NCBI RefSeq assembly: GCF_029784135.1
Contig: NC_073746.1
Coordinates: forward strand, 58,626,097 to 58,690,096
Origin: Toxorhynchites rutilus septentrionalis
Taxonomy: Eukaryota > Arthropoda > Insecta > Diptera > Culicidae
Reading direction: 5' to 3'
DNA: 64,000 nt
Position 1 is the stretch's first letter. Each line of letters begins with the position of its first letter. This document shows positions 1-11,714 of the stretch, piece after piece. The notes beneath the pieces were generated by a model. The model saw nothing but the letters and a program-made list of their open reading frames with translations. It was not told the DNA's origin and did not search any database. The position numbers were made by a program, and so were the translations under genes.

Positions 1-1441
1 CGCTTCAAATCGGTTTTCCATATCTTTGCCACCCAGCCGGACGGGGTGAAAATGGGTGCTGTCACACAACAGCGTACTAAAGTTACCATCGAACAGGGAA
101 TCGGTCGCAGCAAAAAAAATCAGAAAAGGGTTAATAATAGTCCCCGTTTTCCAGTGGAGGGTGGGACTTTCGGTGAGAAAGATCGATGCTTCCTTGATCG
201 GAAATGTCACCGCAGGAGTGAAAATAAAATGAAAGCACCGCCATAATTGTTTACCCAAATTAAACCCCTTTCCATTAATGGGGGCAACACGGAATCACCG
301 AAAAAAAACATCCTTTCCGTTCCCGCCGTTGCAGCACTCGAAAGACGCGCGCGCAGATGAGGACTTCCCAAGTGTCGCCGCAGTCGAAGGAACGCCTTAT
401 TTTACACAATAACTGTCAAAAGTTGAATGGAAAATTAAAAAGTGTTTTCTGTCTAGTCTGTGTTTGTGTTTGGCAGGGGTTACGAGGCTTAAATGACTGC
501 GATTGCCAGTGCCACCAGTGAGTGTCTTCCACCAAGGAATAGATCGCTGGGTTCCCTGTCAACTTCCCCTTTTCCCCGGGCCATTGTCCACACGATACCT
601 GGAGAAGAGTTTGGCTGCGACGCAACCGGAGGCATAAATAAATCATGTTTCTGCCCAGGTCCAGAGGTTCTCGTGTTTTGTGTTGTGTGTTTATTGTTTG
701 CGGTGTATGCGTGCCTTCCTCCGTTTTGCGGTTTTGTGTGACTTTTCTTTTCTCTGAAAAGGGCTTTTAATTAACGACCCAGAATGTCTCTCAAGTTAAG
801 GAAGCTTTGTGGGACGACGAAGAAGTGGAAAATAGGCTGGCTGTGCATACACACAGTTTAGCTCTGTGTAAACAAACAGCTGCCAAAATCAATACGCCCC
901 GGAGCCCTTGTGCTCTAATCAAACGCGGGCTGTAATAAAGTAGAACATCATGCACATCATATGCGTTGCGCTTGTGTGTCTTGAACAGCTGCTTTGAAGG
1001 TCTTTTAATTGCCATGCATCAAACGGAAATGGGGTAAGAATGCATATTAAGAAGTTGGGGTCGGTTAATGATGATTTACGAGAGTCGATGCTCGATCGTT
1101 TACCGAGATATATTGCATTATTAAGGAATGATTTCAGTCATTGCGATTAAAATGCGATCATTGGTGAATTTGCAGCTACTGGTTGTCGAGAAGCGAAGCT
1201 TCCATTGATCTCACAACGAATAATTAGAATTTTGCACTCACCGTTGTTATGTAGTTCCTGCAAAAAACTGGAAAGATTCATTGGTGCAAAAATGACAATA
1301 AGTTCACAGAAATGTGGACTCTTCTCTGATTACATTCTCAAATTTTATTTTATTATAAAGCTAACGAAATTTCTTCCACTCACACTGATTCAATAACTAA
1401 TGTTATCCGTTATTAGGTCATGGGTTTTATTGATTCAATGT
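1..1441. other. Non-coding stretch at window start
   Basis: No coding potential supported by homology. The open frames are short and shadow each other on both strands. Composition is moderately GC-rich to about 1000 and AT-rich after that. Because the first in-window T-box exon needs an upstream exon that is not here, this is probably intron or 5' flank of the H15-type gene. Confidence 0.5.
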
Positions 1442-1496
1442 AATATGTTTTCAATTTGTTGCAATACATGTTATTGCAACAAATTGAAAACATATT
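1442..1496. repeat. Perfect 25-bp hairpin
   Basis: The arm at 1442-1466 is exactly the reverse complement of the arm at 1472-1496, leaving a 5-nt spacer (CATGT). It is AT-rich but not simple sequence. It does not share the terminal repeats of the MITE that begins 58 bp downstream. It may be the end of a fold-back element or a recent inverted duplication. A structured RNA is possible but nothing else supports one. Confidence 0.85.
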
Positions 1497-1553
1497 TCGA
1501 CGCAAAAATGATGATAATTTCACAGTTCCAATCAAAATTTACTGAAACGATAC

Positions 1554-1991
1554 CATCCCAGCAAACATTAAATGGTAGAATTGGAGACGGTATACATACA
1601 TCTAAGCCACATTTGGGTGACATATGCAAAACATGCACATGCAATACATGAAAAAGAGGAGGCGATATACGAATATGTCATATTCTATTTGAATGTAAAG
1701 CCGTTTATAACGATATACGATGCTTGTCACACTGATATGCGATTTGACCTGACAATGATAGAAAAAGAATAGAATTTACTTATTTTACCCAGCATATCGC
1801 GATATTAGGATGATTGTTATACCGATATACGACTTGATCCATTAATTATATTGAAAACAGTGTTTTTGTATTATATACGATATCAGATACACATGATGCA
1901 TCCTTTGAATTGCATGCGGTTGTAATTTGATACGAATTTATATGCAACTTAGCTTGTGTAAAATTTATACGATTTAATGTTTGCTGGGATG
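1554..1991. mobile_element. MITE with 20-bp perfect TIRs
   Basis: The terminal inverted repeats at 1554-1573 and 1972-1991 are identical over 20 bp (they start CATCCCAGCAAACATT) and continue inward with one mismatch. There is no transposase. The interior is AT-rich and repeats short variants of a CGATATACGA motif (for example near 1662, 1713, 1821 and 1876), as subterminal transposase sites often do. No clear target duplication can be fixed, since the outermost CAT/ATG could itself be part of the TIR. Superfamily not assigned. Confidence 0.75.
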
Positions 1992-2163
1992 TTCTCAACT
2001 TTAATTTCACTATTTTCAACTGATCTGATTCTTACTGATGGTTTGTGGCGAATTTGCTGACGTTGATTAATAAATATCAATGACGGTCTACAGTTATCCT
2101 GATTTATTAGTTTCACATTTCAGTGAGTTGAATAGTCTTTTTTCAAAATTCTTTAACGTACTG

Positions 2164-2857
2164 TGCTGCCGTTCTACGCATAGCTGTTTTACAATTTTCT
2201 CTTTTCTTCGTAAACGATGTTTTCATGCCTAATCTTCCGGAAAAACACATAAAAAGTTATTGTTTGTTCCCAGTTTGTTGATATTCTAACTGTCCCCCCC
2301 ATGTATGTTTTGTAGATCCATAATAAATAAATCGGTTCAAGTACAAGAATTTCATGTCGCGCTTTCAGTAAGGCTATTGCACTCATTTCTGATTCGAAAG
2401 AACGAACTAATTCTCAAACAAATAAAACCTTGTGCATCTTGTTATCGAATGCCTAATAACAATTAGATTTATATTCTGCAAAGGTGTTGCAGATCACTCC
2501 CTTTTTCATAAAACGATGTTTTTATGCATAATCTTTCGGAAAAACACAAAAAAAACTTATTGTTTTTTCCCAGTATATAAAAAAAACAACATCAAGTTCA
2601 ATTGTCCCATGTTGAAATTCTAGGCATAACTGTCCCCCCATGGGTTTTAAAATCTGTTGCCAAGATTGATTGATTAAAATGAGGGGATCTGTTCACATTT
2701 CATTAAACAATAGTTTTCTGATTATAAAAAACCCAGTGAATTGCTAAACTGAAATGCTTTAAGCTTCTGGTAGCCAAATATGGTAGAAAATTTTGATGAC
2801 GTTTTTCTCAGTTGCCGATTTTGGAACATGGGACAACTATGCGTAGAACGGCAGTGT
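2164..2857. mobile_element. MITE copy 1 with internal duplication
   Basis: The ends carry an 18-bp perfect inverted repeat (2166-2183 and 2837-2854, CTGCCGTTCTACGCATAG). The same family occurs in reverse orientation at 61477-61895. Inside, a segment with the motif TTCCGGAAAAACACA is present twice (about 2190-2310 and 2490-2640), so this copy is about 270 bp longer than the other through an internal duplication or nested insertion. No coding region. Confidence 0.75.
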
Positions 2858-3944
2858 GTGAAAGTTAAGCAACTGGACTGAGTGATATGAAAAGTACTTC
2901 AAAACCACGAGTTGAAGTGCATTCATGGTTTTCGGACCTGAATAATATGATAATTATGAATTTAAGTTTAAGTTTGATTTTGAAATGAATTTATTTCAAT
3001 GGTTGCTCGCTGAACCGTTTTATGATGCCTTTATCCATATTTTTCATCTGGTTTTTCTGTCCCTTGGATTGGTATTTGAATGGAAGCATTTTTAATTGAC
3101 TAACCATCACTTGCACAAACATTATGTGACAGTTGTCAGTATAAACAACCTTAGCCATAGGGATATTAACATTCAAACACTGAAATAATAAAACTGAAGA
3201 GGTTAGTGTATTGGTGTATTGGTCAGTTTTGAATAGGCAGCTATATAATAGCTCGAACAAGAACAAGATTAAATTAGATTTTGAAATCGACTAGGCAAAT
3301 AATCAGTCATGTCTAATAAAGCAACTCAATCCCAATTGAACCGCCAAAGTAAACAGAAGTGTCAAATAAATTAATTCAAATTATTAGCCGATCCAAAGGG
3401 CCTTCTAAATTGTTCTACATCCGTTGGAAATCTCGATCCTGCCCCAAAAATTATTATTGCCGGTGCTAATCCTTTACGAAACTAAGAAACGAAAACTATT
3501 GTTTGACCTTTTACTTTCGTTTAAGCCTGGGTCGTTTTCGATTGATTCATTCTAGAGTATGTGGTGAAATGGAATCGGTTTATTCTCTACGTTAACTGAA
3601 ATATTGATCGGCTCGAATGAACTATATTCGTTATCATCGTCAAAGTGTTCCATTTTGCATGCAAAAATAAGCTCACTATTCAATTGAAAGTTTCATCCGT
3701 TGCGTTCCACCAAAACGGATTGTCCCGGATCGTCTGCTCAAATTGTGTAGAAGGACTTTTAGTTGTGTAGATGTAGTAGTAAATGTGACTACATCGCCAG
3801 AAATTGCTTCCTCGCCGTTTTTATTTGTTTCAGTGAGCAGGTTTTGAATACAACAGCGAAATTTTCATTTGATTAATATGAGGTGCATACACAAAGGAGA
3901 AGCGTTATTTTTATTATCGAGCGTGAAAAAAGAGCTGCAATATA
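2858..3944. other. AT-rich non-coding stretch
   Basis: No gene, no recognisable transposon and no inverted-repeat pair was seen here. It lies between a MITE and a Tc1-like element. Confidence 0.5.
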
Positions 3945-5456
3945 CAGCGCGTGAAATTCCTATAAGCGCACCCATATATTTCAACTGTTTGGGTGCTATA
4001 AATTAGATTTTTAAAATATAAACTTTAAAATATAAGCTTTAAATATCAAGTAAATTTCACTATTGAATGTCCCAATCCAATTGTCAACAGTTATTTTAGA
4101 ATGTCAAAGCACATTTTTGGAGTAGAAATTCTCATAAGAGCACCTCATAGTTTATTCCCAAAAATATATTTGAATAAGGAACTGATATATTCAATATTTC
4201 GTTGGTTTTTCATTTTTCGGAATCGTTTCATGAGTTCTGTTTGGCATTGAATCAATCAGATTATCCAGCATTCTTTGTGGAATTTCATTCTACTCATCTC
4301 TAACACATATCTGCAGCTGACGAACTGTTCCAAATTGTCGTCCTCTACTGTGAACTTGCCTTGCCAGAATGCCACAAAGCGTCTCAATAGGGTTTAAGTC
4401 CGGGCTACGAGCTGGCCAGTCCAAAACCTGAATATTTCTCTCGGAAACTATGACAAAGACTTCTTGCTGACGTGAATGGCTGCATTATTTTGCTGGAAGA
4501 AGAAGCTGTCCCCCATTTCGTTTTTGGTAAACGGTATCGGTACACTGCCCAGCAGCTTCAAATAGTTTTCCGAATTCATTCTTGTCGGAATTGTTGCTAA
4601 ATATAGGCGTCTTTCTTCTTCTTGAGAAAGCGGTCCATACCATGAGACTGCCTCTTCCAAAGATCCTGTTCTTTTTCACCTGATGATTTTTTTCGAAGAC
4701 CATGCCAATAATACGAGTAGCAGTCAGGACCACCAAGATTGATCTTCTTTTCATCGGGAAAAATCCCCTCATCCCACGCTGCTTTCCAGTTCAAGTAATG
4801 TTTCGCAAATTCCAATCTCGCCTGTAAGTGCCTTGAGATATGGTTAGGTTTCTTCGTCTTCTTAGTGTAAACCAACTGTTCAGATCCTCGTAAAATATGA
4901 GATACACGTCTTTTTGAAATGAGAAGGTCAAGTTTTTGCTTTATTCCCGAGGAATTAAGCTTTCCAGTTTCTCCAAGCTGTATAATGCGGTTCCGGTCCC
5001 GGGTTGAAATCTTCCTTCATTTTCCTTCCGTATTCCATATTTGGGGCCTTCCTTGAGAACATTTCATACCACTATTTCCGATATCCTTCAATTCGCTGAT
5101 TAACCTTCACTCAGTTTCGTTTGACAACTTTTCGAACCTTTCGGCATCGTGTTTAAAAATCGTCCGAAACACTACACCACCAAACTGATTATGGCATGGC
5201 TGCACCCCACATACAATTAAATTTTGATGATTTGACAGGTGGTTCAAGATATTGCCATTAAGGTTGGGTGAATACTAAGATGTGAACTGGAAAAAAAATT
5301 ATTCCAAAAAATATAGAGACACTATTGGTAGTGAAAACAATTTATTTACTACACAACACACTTACGAAAACTTCATAATCGGAATGGTTTGGCTTTGGCT
5401 TTACAAAAAAATATGGTGTAAAAACCTAGGTGCTCTTAAAGGAATTTCTCCCACTA
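3945..5456 (-). mobile_element. Tc1-like element, degenerate, TA-flanked
   Basis: The ends are imperfect inverted repeats (3945-3966 and 5435-5456), the left starting CAGCG as Tc1 ends start CAGTG, and each is flanked by TA (3943-3944 and 5457-5458). A second copy of the left terminal motif, containing AAGAGCACCT, lies about 175 bp inward near 4125-4146. This resembles the IR/DR arrangement of some Tc1 elements, although no second copy was found at the right end. The 1512-bp length suits a complete Tc1-like element. Confidence 0.8.
4230..5150 (-). pseudogene. Tc1-like transposase pseudogene
   Basis: The minus strand gives, across several frames, the landmarks of a Tc1 transposase: a DEKKINLGGPD block (family: DEKKFNLDGPDG), then YSYYWHGLRKK, GRGSLMVWTAFSRR, RMNSENYLKLLG, FFFQQNNAAIHVS and a SPDLNPIE block near 4400. 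Frameshifts break it at several places. The second catalytic aspartate is replaced (QQNN where QQDN is expected), so it cannot encode an active enzyme. It sits wholly inside the TA-flanked element at 3945-5456, coding on the minus strand. Confidence 0.8.
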
Positions 5457-5458
5457 TA

Positions 5459-8400
5459 TAGTAAGTAATATAGTAAGGGTGAATAAGGCGTGACATGAAA
5501 TGTAGTAGGTTCATTATTGAACAACAATTTGTCAATGGGAGTAATTTTGTAAGGCTCTGCGTGTAAACACCAATTCTGGTCCAAGATTATACGGAAATGT
5601 TTCCTCGCCAACACTCATTCCACATGTCGATACAAAACGAATTTATTTCAAATTTCCTTCATTGAATATAGTTGAACTGTGATATATTTTCGGCGAATTT
5701 AACGTTCGGACAGTTCCAATACTAAACCGACAATTGAAAGATATTATTTTGAACAGACTAGCGCAAAAGAAAAGTTAATTTTAAATCATTGCAATGGTTA
5801 AACGGTTAGATATCTTCACTTCTTATCTTGTAGATCATTTAAGAATGACTTCAAAAACGCTATAAAAGTTAATCGAAGGTTGAAGGTTGAAGTTTCAGTG
5901 CAGCGTTGTTTGGCGTTTTTAAAATCATTATCTAATTTTCTTTCGAATCATTCCGGATGAAAAATTCAATTCGGTTAGAACATTATTTCAAAATCGGGGA
6001 TAGTTACACTTAAACTATTTTAGTGAGATGTGAAAATCGTCATTGTCGCTTGAAGTTCAGATTTTCGCAGGCATCCCCATTCACTAATATTGTTTCAAAA
6101 GCGGGCCCCGTAACTGGCCCCTTGTAACTTCAAAAGCAGGGCCGAGGAGAAACTCTGAGTGGGCAGCCGCAAGTGACGAACCTCAACACCCAGTCCCAGT
6201 CCACCGGCAATTGATATCGCGTCGATAAATAATTACCATTAGCGCTGGAAAGTGTTAATTTTTACGATTCGTCTCACGTGAGTGTCGAGGCATTCCGAGA
6301 CCCTGAACAACACCACAAGCGGACAACACCAACACCGAAGGACCTCCTGCAGCTCTCTGTGTGGATCGCCCAGGAGATGCAAACGGGACTGGCGAAGTCA
6401 ATGCAAAACAAAGTGTGTTTGTGTGTGAGAGAGAGAGAGTGAGCGGTAACCTGCCGGTTCTGAATGGCCACATCGGTTTCGTGCTGCTATGGCTGCCCGC
6501 CCTAGTGCGGCAAGCATGCGGACCAGCATGTTGAGAATGGAGTGGAAAAAATGCTGTGTAGAACTTGTTTGTATGTTCAAGGATAATAAAGTGGTCTTTG
6601 TGTCGCTCGTCCTTAACTGCGGATCGTACCGGCAGGGGTTCCTTGTGGCTCTGGTATGACAACAAGGCCCCAGTAGGTCCCGGTTGCGTGACTATTTCTC
6701 GGTGTTCTCGGTGTACGAACATGCCTGCCTCTCTCGGGCGAGACAGCTTTGTCCGAAAGGTATTGACAGTTTCATAGGTCATCGCAGGCGATAAAGATAA
6801 TTTATGATCTCTCTCAAACGGTAGATCTTCGGCCGGTTCAGCGCATTGTCAGCACTCATTCGAGCTGTGGTGCTAGCCTAGCCGAGTGCTCTCGAGCCTT
6901 TGCTTTCCCAGCCGAGGATCGATTCAAACGGGTTTAAGCCAATTGATTGACATCCACTCGTCGAAAATTCAATAAACAAAACGTTTCCTTTCCTATCGTC
7001 GTTTCGCCCGTGGGGAATGAATGAATGTACAAATTAATCAGAGATAATAACACGACCCTGATCTGCCCGGTTGCTGGCATTTTTGGTCCAAAGCCCCACA
7101 GTCGTCCACTGCTGGAAGCTGATCCCCAATCGTATCGCCATTTGCATAATTTACTACTTGTGAATCGATAATGTGAAATTTTATTCCGACGTCTGTCATA
7201 TTTCTCTAATGCTGAACGTTTCGGTTATTTGACACGAGAGCTTTGTAGCTGCGGAGTCTACGTGGTTGCTTTGGGTCACCGGTAAGCTGAAACTGGAGAT
7301 TTTTTACTTTGCTCATGTGTGTGTGTGCGTGCGTGCGCGCTTCGAATAGCTGTGGGGTCCCCACAGATGAATCATAACTCAATCGTGAGAGGGGTTGTAG
7401 GTTCAAATTTCGACATTCGTTATCGACTTGGTGCGATCCAACGCGTTCCGCGTTCATTCATCGGAGCTGATCGATCGGACCTCAGGTTACGCCGTTTGTC
7501 AATCGGGAGAGTGTGACTCGGCATATTAGGGTGCGATTAACACGTGTAAATTGTGGAAATATGCTAATCCCCGCGCACACAGCTGATGCAAGTGGCAAAC
7601 GAAGTCAAATCGTTCACCTGGTTTGGGAACTGTGGGAAGCGAAAATGATCGTATTGAGACAACGAAATTGCGCGCACGGTAGAATCCATGTTTTATCAAA
7701 CTCTCCGGAAACTCCGCCACCGCGATTGTGCGAAGCCCTCCCAAGTGGAGCTTTTTCAATTACGCCAGCTGTCAAAACGGCAAACCGCAGCAAGAAAATT
7801 GAACTGACAGCAATGAGACAGCCTCTGTCTGGCTCGGCGGAATCACACTCGAGGATAGCCCTTATGGCGCGCTCGTTCTAAATTCCCTGAGACGCTTTCC
7901 GGCTGCCGCTCATCCGCAGCGGAAACCAAAGCACAAAACAATTGCGGCTCAGCGCGAAACAACGACCCGGGTCGACTCGAAAATTGAATTAAATTGAATA
8001 AGTCAAAGTGTCAAATCGATAAGTGCTTAATTTGAGGTTAGATGTGAGAATTGGGCCAATTGTTTTTCCTATGGCCCGGGAACGCTATCACCACCACCAG
8101 CAGAAGAAGAAGACGTCCCGGTTCCGTTCTGGTGGTGGTGTTTAGGTTCAAAGTGAAACATTAGAAAGGTGAGAAAGATGGCACACCTCGCCCTTTTTTT
8201 TCTTCCATCACCAATGCGGGAAACAAGTAGCGACTTGACAGTCGCTATTATGCTTCTATTCAGGCTGACAGCGGCGAACGCTAATCTGTCAATCATTCCT
8301 GAGGCATGAGAAGTACCCTGCGCACCGAGGGCTTCTCAATCTCGTTTGCTTCTTCGCAATTAAATGGCAATCATCGGATGACAGGGGAGAAAAAAAAACA

Positions 8401-9219
8401 AAAAAAAACACAAATGTTGAATAGGCCATAAATCAGATCTATTCATCGCGATTGTCGCGCCGGATTAGGCTCACCTTGCCCAGAGCTGCAGCCGAAGCAG
8501 CATCAGCAACAGCATCCCCTGGAAAAGGCAACTTTTCTCAGCGATGACGTTTGCAGTGTAGCGCAGGGATCAGTATCAAATTTTTATGATCTAATCCGGC
8601 AGATTTTATTGGGATTGAGCCAACCGGGGTGTATTTGCTTACCGAAAACAGCGAGCGATTTATGGCCCCCGACGCTCCGGTCCGTGGTCTGTCGCGGTGG
8701 ACTATCGATTGGGGGACGGTAGGGCAACGGTTTTATCTCGATTTAATTAATTGAGATTATTCTGGCTGTTGTCAGCACCGTGGACCAACAACAACAACTA
8801 ACAGATGGGAAGAGGAGACACGGTGGTGTCCGATTTCAGCGCGTCCGCTGAAGAAGCGCGTTGACATTATGCTAATTGAAATGTTGGACAAAACAATTGC
8901 TGCAGGCGGGATTCGCTGTGTTGTTTTTCTTCGTTGTTGGTAGTTGCGAAGGTGAGAGATGTCGGATTTCGGAAGATTAGGACATGATGGAAGCCCCCAT
9001 AATAGTGCATAATATTAGTCGAATCTCTCTGGAAGTGTTGGGAGCGATTTAGCGATGACTGGTTTGGATGGGGGGAGTATACATATTCAACGGCGAGTTT
9101 GTCATACGGTATAACAACATGAGATATTCCGATTTGTGTGGTTTTTTTGAGCTATTTGGAAACCTTGCAAGGTCGTCTGATAAATGAAATGTTAGATGAA
9201 GGCGAATTTATCGTATTTA
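5459..9219. other. Non-coding, AT-rich then GC-richer block
   Basis: To about 6100 it is AT-rich without features. From about 6100 to 9200 it becomes GC-richer, with GA and GT runs, a CACCACCACCAG / CTGGTGGTGGTG inverted pair near 8090-8142, and many TAATTA-like and TTTAT motifs. The open frames here are low-complexity and overlap on both strands, and none matches a known family. Possible intronic regulatory DNA, by inference only. Confidence 0.4.
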
Positions 9220-9221
9220 TA

Positions 9222-10190
9222 TGGTGTGCAACTCAATGCTTTCCGGTTTTTTTTTTTGCATGAAGAACACATCTATTAGAATAATTAAATTAATTATTAC
9301 ATTATTCAAAGGCAATCGATAGCCAATACTTTTTCTCATCTTTCTGGCAATTTAGGGATTCCGTTGCGAAAGAAAGCTTTTCTTTAAATTCGGACAGCAA
9401 CATGAGGCCGAGCGTTGTCATGATGCAATATTATCGACTCGTGTCTGGTCGCATAATCTGGACGTAATAGCACACTTTAAATGGATCATATGTTGGGTGT
9501 AGAAGTCTCCATTGATCATTTGACCAGGTTTTAGCAGTTTATAGCACACATAATTTTGATCCCACTAAATACAGAGCATTATTTTGGCACAATGTTCCTG
9601 GTTGACTAGTTTTTACATACGATCTTTTGCGTTTTGGATTATCGTAGTGAATCAATTTTCCGTCCCCAGTATCGATTCGATGCAAAAAAAAAGCTTCCTT
9701 TTGTGCCGTTCAAGCAACATTTCCCACAAGCAGAATTGCCGTTCGACATCTCTCACTCAATTCATATGAACCATCATTTCCATGCTTTTGGGTGTTTCCT
9801 GGGTCTTTGAGTAGTTAAAAATAGCTTGTTGAGTTACTTCCAATGATTCTGTAAGCTCTGCTTGCGTTTCTCACGAATCTTGATCACGTTATTTCTCCGA
9901 CTCTTTTTGTTGCCTTGCCATGTCAACACTTTTATATCGTTCAAACCATTTCCATAATCTTCGAAAAGCATTTGATGCGCTTCAGTTGCATTTTTCATCC
10001 AATGGAAACAGAAAATCAAAACCTCCCGCAAATGGTGCTTATTTGCAACGAAAATCGACATATTCAACGAAGTAAAAATTGAGCTTGTTGTGCAAATCTC
10101 AATGTCTTGTAAACAATATTTGATTAGCAGATACCACGACTATTGAGAACATCAAGTGGAAATGGAACGAATTAAGTTGTACACCCAAAA
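9222..10190 (-). mobile_element. Mariner relic A (mauritiana-like), decayed
   Basis: The ends share a TIR-like sequence (GGTGTGCAACTCAAT near 9223 and its diverged reverse complement near 10165-10185). On the minus strand the transposase is recognisable in pieces: an N-terminal HLREVLIFCFHWMKNATEAH block (about 10040), a DVERQF block, a decayed GDEKWIHYDNPKR block, a WDQNYVCYKLLKPGQ block, HNDNARPHVA remnants near 9400-9430 and a LPERWEKV-type C-terminus near 9340. Frameshifts, stops and deletions leave it about 300 bp short of a normal 1.28-kb mariner. Confidence 0.7.
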
Positions 10191-10193
10191 TTA

Positions 10194-10870
10194 GCTGTGC
10201 AACGAAGTTCTCGTTTTTTTAAAATGAAAATTCAACTTTATTGGGAAACAATCGTTACAAATAAATTACTCAAAATACTGCCAATCGCTAGCTATATTTC
10301 TCTGGCAGATCTTGGATACCGTTACAGAAAAAGTTACGGAGAAAGTAACGATACGTTATCCACTACCCACAAATCAAGCCATTTTTAATAGTTTTAATAT
10401 GAAAGGAACTGCTGATCAACCAGACCTACGTCGTCAGGTACTCTAAAAATATACCTGGGGAAGTAGAATTTTCCATTCGAGTGTTTCTAAGTAGGTTTCA
10501 ACGGATTTGGCAACGTGAGGTCGAGCGTTGTCATGCTATAGAATAACTTTGGGGTGCCTCTGATCGCATTGTGGCCGTTTTTTCCCCAGTGCTCGACTTC
10601 CTCTTCGATAAAATTCGATATCATTCCTTAGTAATGATCTCTTTCGGTTTCAATGGATCATAATAAATAATATCGACCTTCTCCCACTCAATGCACAGAA
10701 TAACTTCTGAACCGTGAATGTTTGGCCGAGTTTACGTCGTAGAAGCTTGACCGGGCATACCCAATGGTTTTTCATCTTCGGGTTGTTGTAATGAATTCAT
10801 TTTCATTACCCGTCACGATGTGATGAAAAAAACACTAGTTTTTTTTGCCGCTGGAACAGTTGTTCACAGA
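10194..10870 (-). mobile_element. Mariner relic B, 3' part
   Basis: This is a second decayed mariner in the same orientation, starting where relic A ends: the sequence at 10195 (CTGTGCAACGAAGTT) resembles the mariner TIR. The minus strand shows a C-terminal FFCNGIQDLPE block (about 10310), HDNARPHVAKSVETYL (about 10500), PLKPKEIIT, GMPGQAS (about 10750) and HHIVTGNE (about 10820), matching HRIVTGDEKW, GMPGHAS and HDNARPHVA of the family. Stops and shifts are present. The N-terminal third is missing and is replaced by a Tc1-type fragment. Confidence 0.7.
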
Positions 10871-11440
10871 CGAAAAAAAAAATACATTCAACGTCCCTTG
10901 CCTTCAAATCATAAGTAAACCAATCATTCCTGATGCATGTAATCGCTTGGAAATGATATTGCAATTATATTCCAATGTTGTCAATTGCTTTTCAGACTTT
11001 TGCTGGATTGTCGCTATTGACCTGTTGTATACTATTTTAGTCTCATCTGACTAAATTATCTTCGTCCAGTCCTCAATTGTCCAATTAATGTGATCTTGTG
11101 CCCACTTCAGCCGTTTCCTAATGTTTTTCTCCGATAGCCATAGCCACTTAACCCTTAAAACATTGATCATGAAGTCGGTTTCACTTGTTTAAGGGGTCAC
11201 ATGGATGCAAAACACAATTTCTTTTCGTTTTGAATTTTTAGATTTTGATTAACTTTTGATACGATAGCCCAGGCAATTTGAGAAGTTTTTCTGTGATGAA
11301 CGTCCTGATCAGATTGTTAGGAATCAAAGAACCACTCTTCTTAAACTTTTGAACTATTTTATCAATAGTATCTTTGTTCAGTCGGACGATATCAGCAATT
11401 TGGAGGAAGCTTTTACCGGTGGCATGCTGTTAAATTATCA
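10871..11440 (-). pseudogene. Tc1-like transposase N-terminal relic
   Basis: Minus-strand pieces read GKSFLQIADIVRLNKDTIDKIVQKF (given here in parts: GKSFLQIADIV near 11420 and IDKIVQKFKKSGSL near 11360), a helix-turn-helix with the following linker. They are followed near 11100 by EKHIRKRLKWAQDHINW and TKII-stop-SDETK, which corresponds to the first catalytic aspartate (SDE). It is interrupted by a stop and frame changes, and the catalytic D and E of the C-terminal half are not present downstream, where mariner sequence takes over. Confidence 0.65.
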
Positions 11441-11714
11441 GTTTTGGGACACTTGGGGAAATTTGGGAGTGTTTAAACAGCAAAACTACACCAATGTTGA
11501 TCACGAAACATCCCAAACAAGGGAATAACAACTCTATGCAATGTTTACATTTGACAAACTGACAGGAACGGCGTAGTACACAACAAAATGGTACTGAGCA
11601 TATTTGGATATATTTAGGTGAATCAATTACTTTTTGCATGTTTTGCTTCCGTTTTCAATTTCTCACGACCTCAATTTCTAGCACATTCAATCAGAAAATG
11701 ATAAGTACCGTCAT

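Noticed and set aside
781..925. Plus-strand segment containing LWDD resembling the missing T-box block ELWDKF
   Set aside because: The neighbouring residues (EALWDDEEVENRL) do not fit a T-box, and there is no donor in the required phase.
7400..7430. B-box-like GGTTCAAATTTC
   Set aside because: No supporting A box or cloverleaf; chance match.
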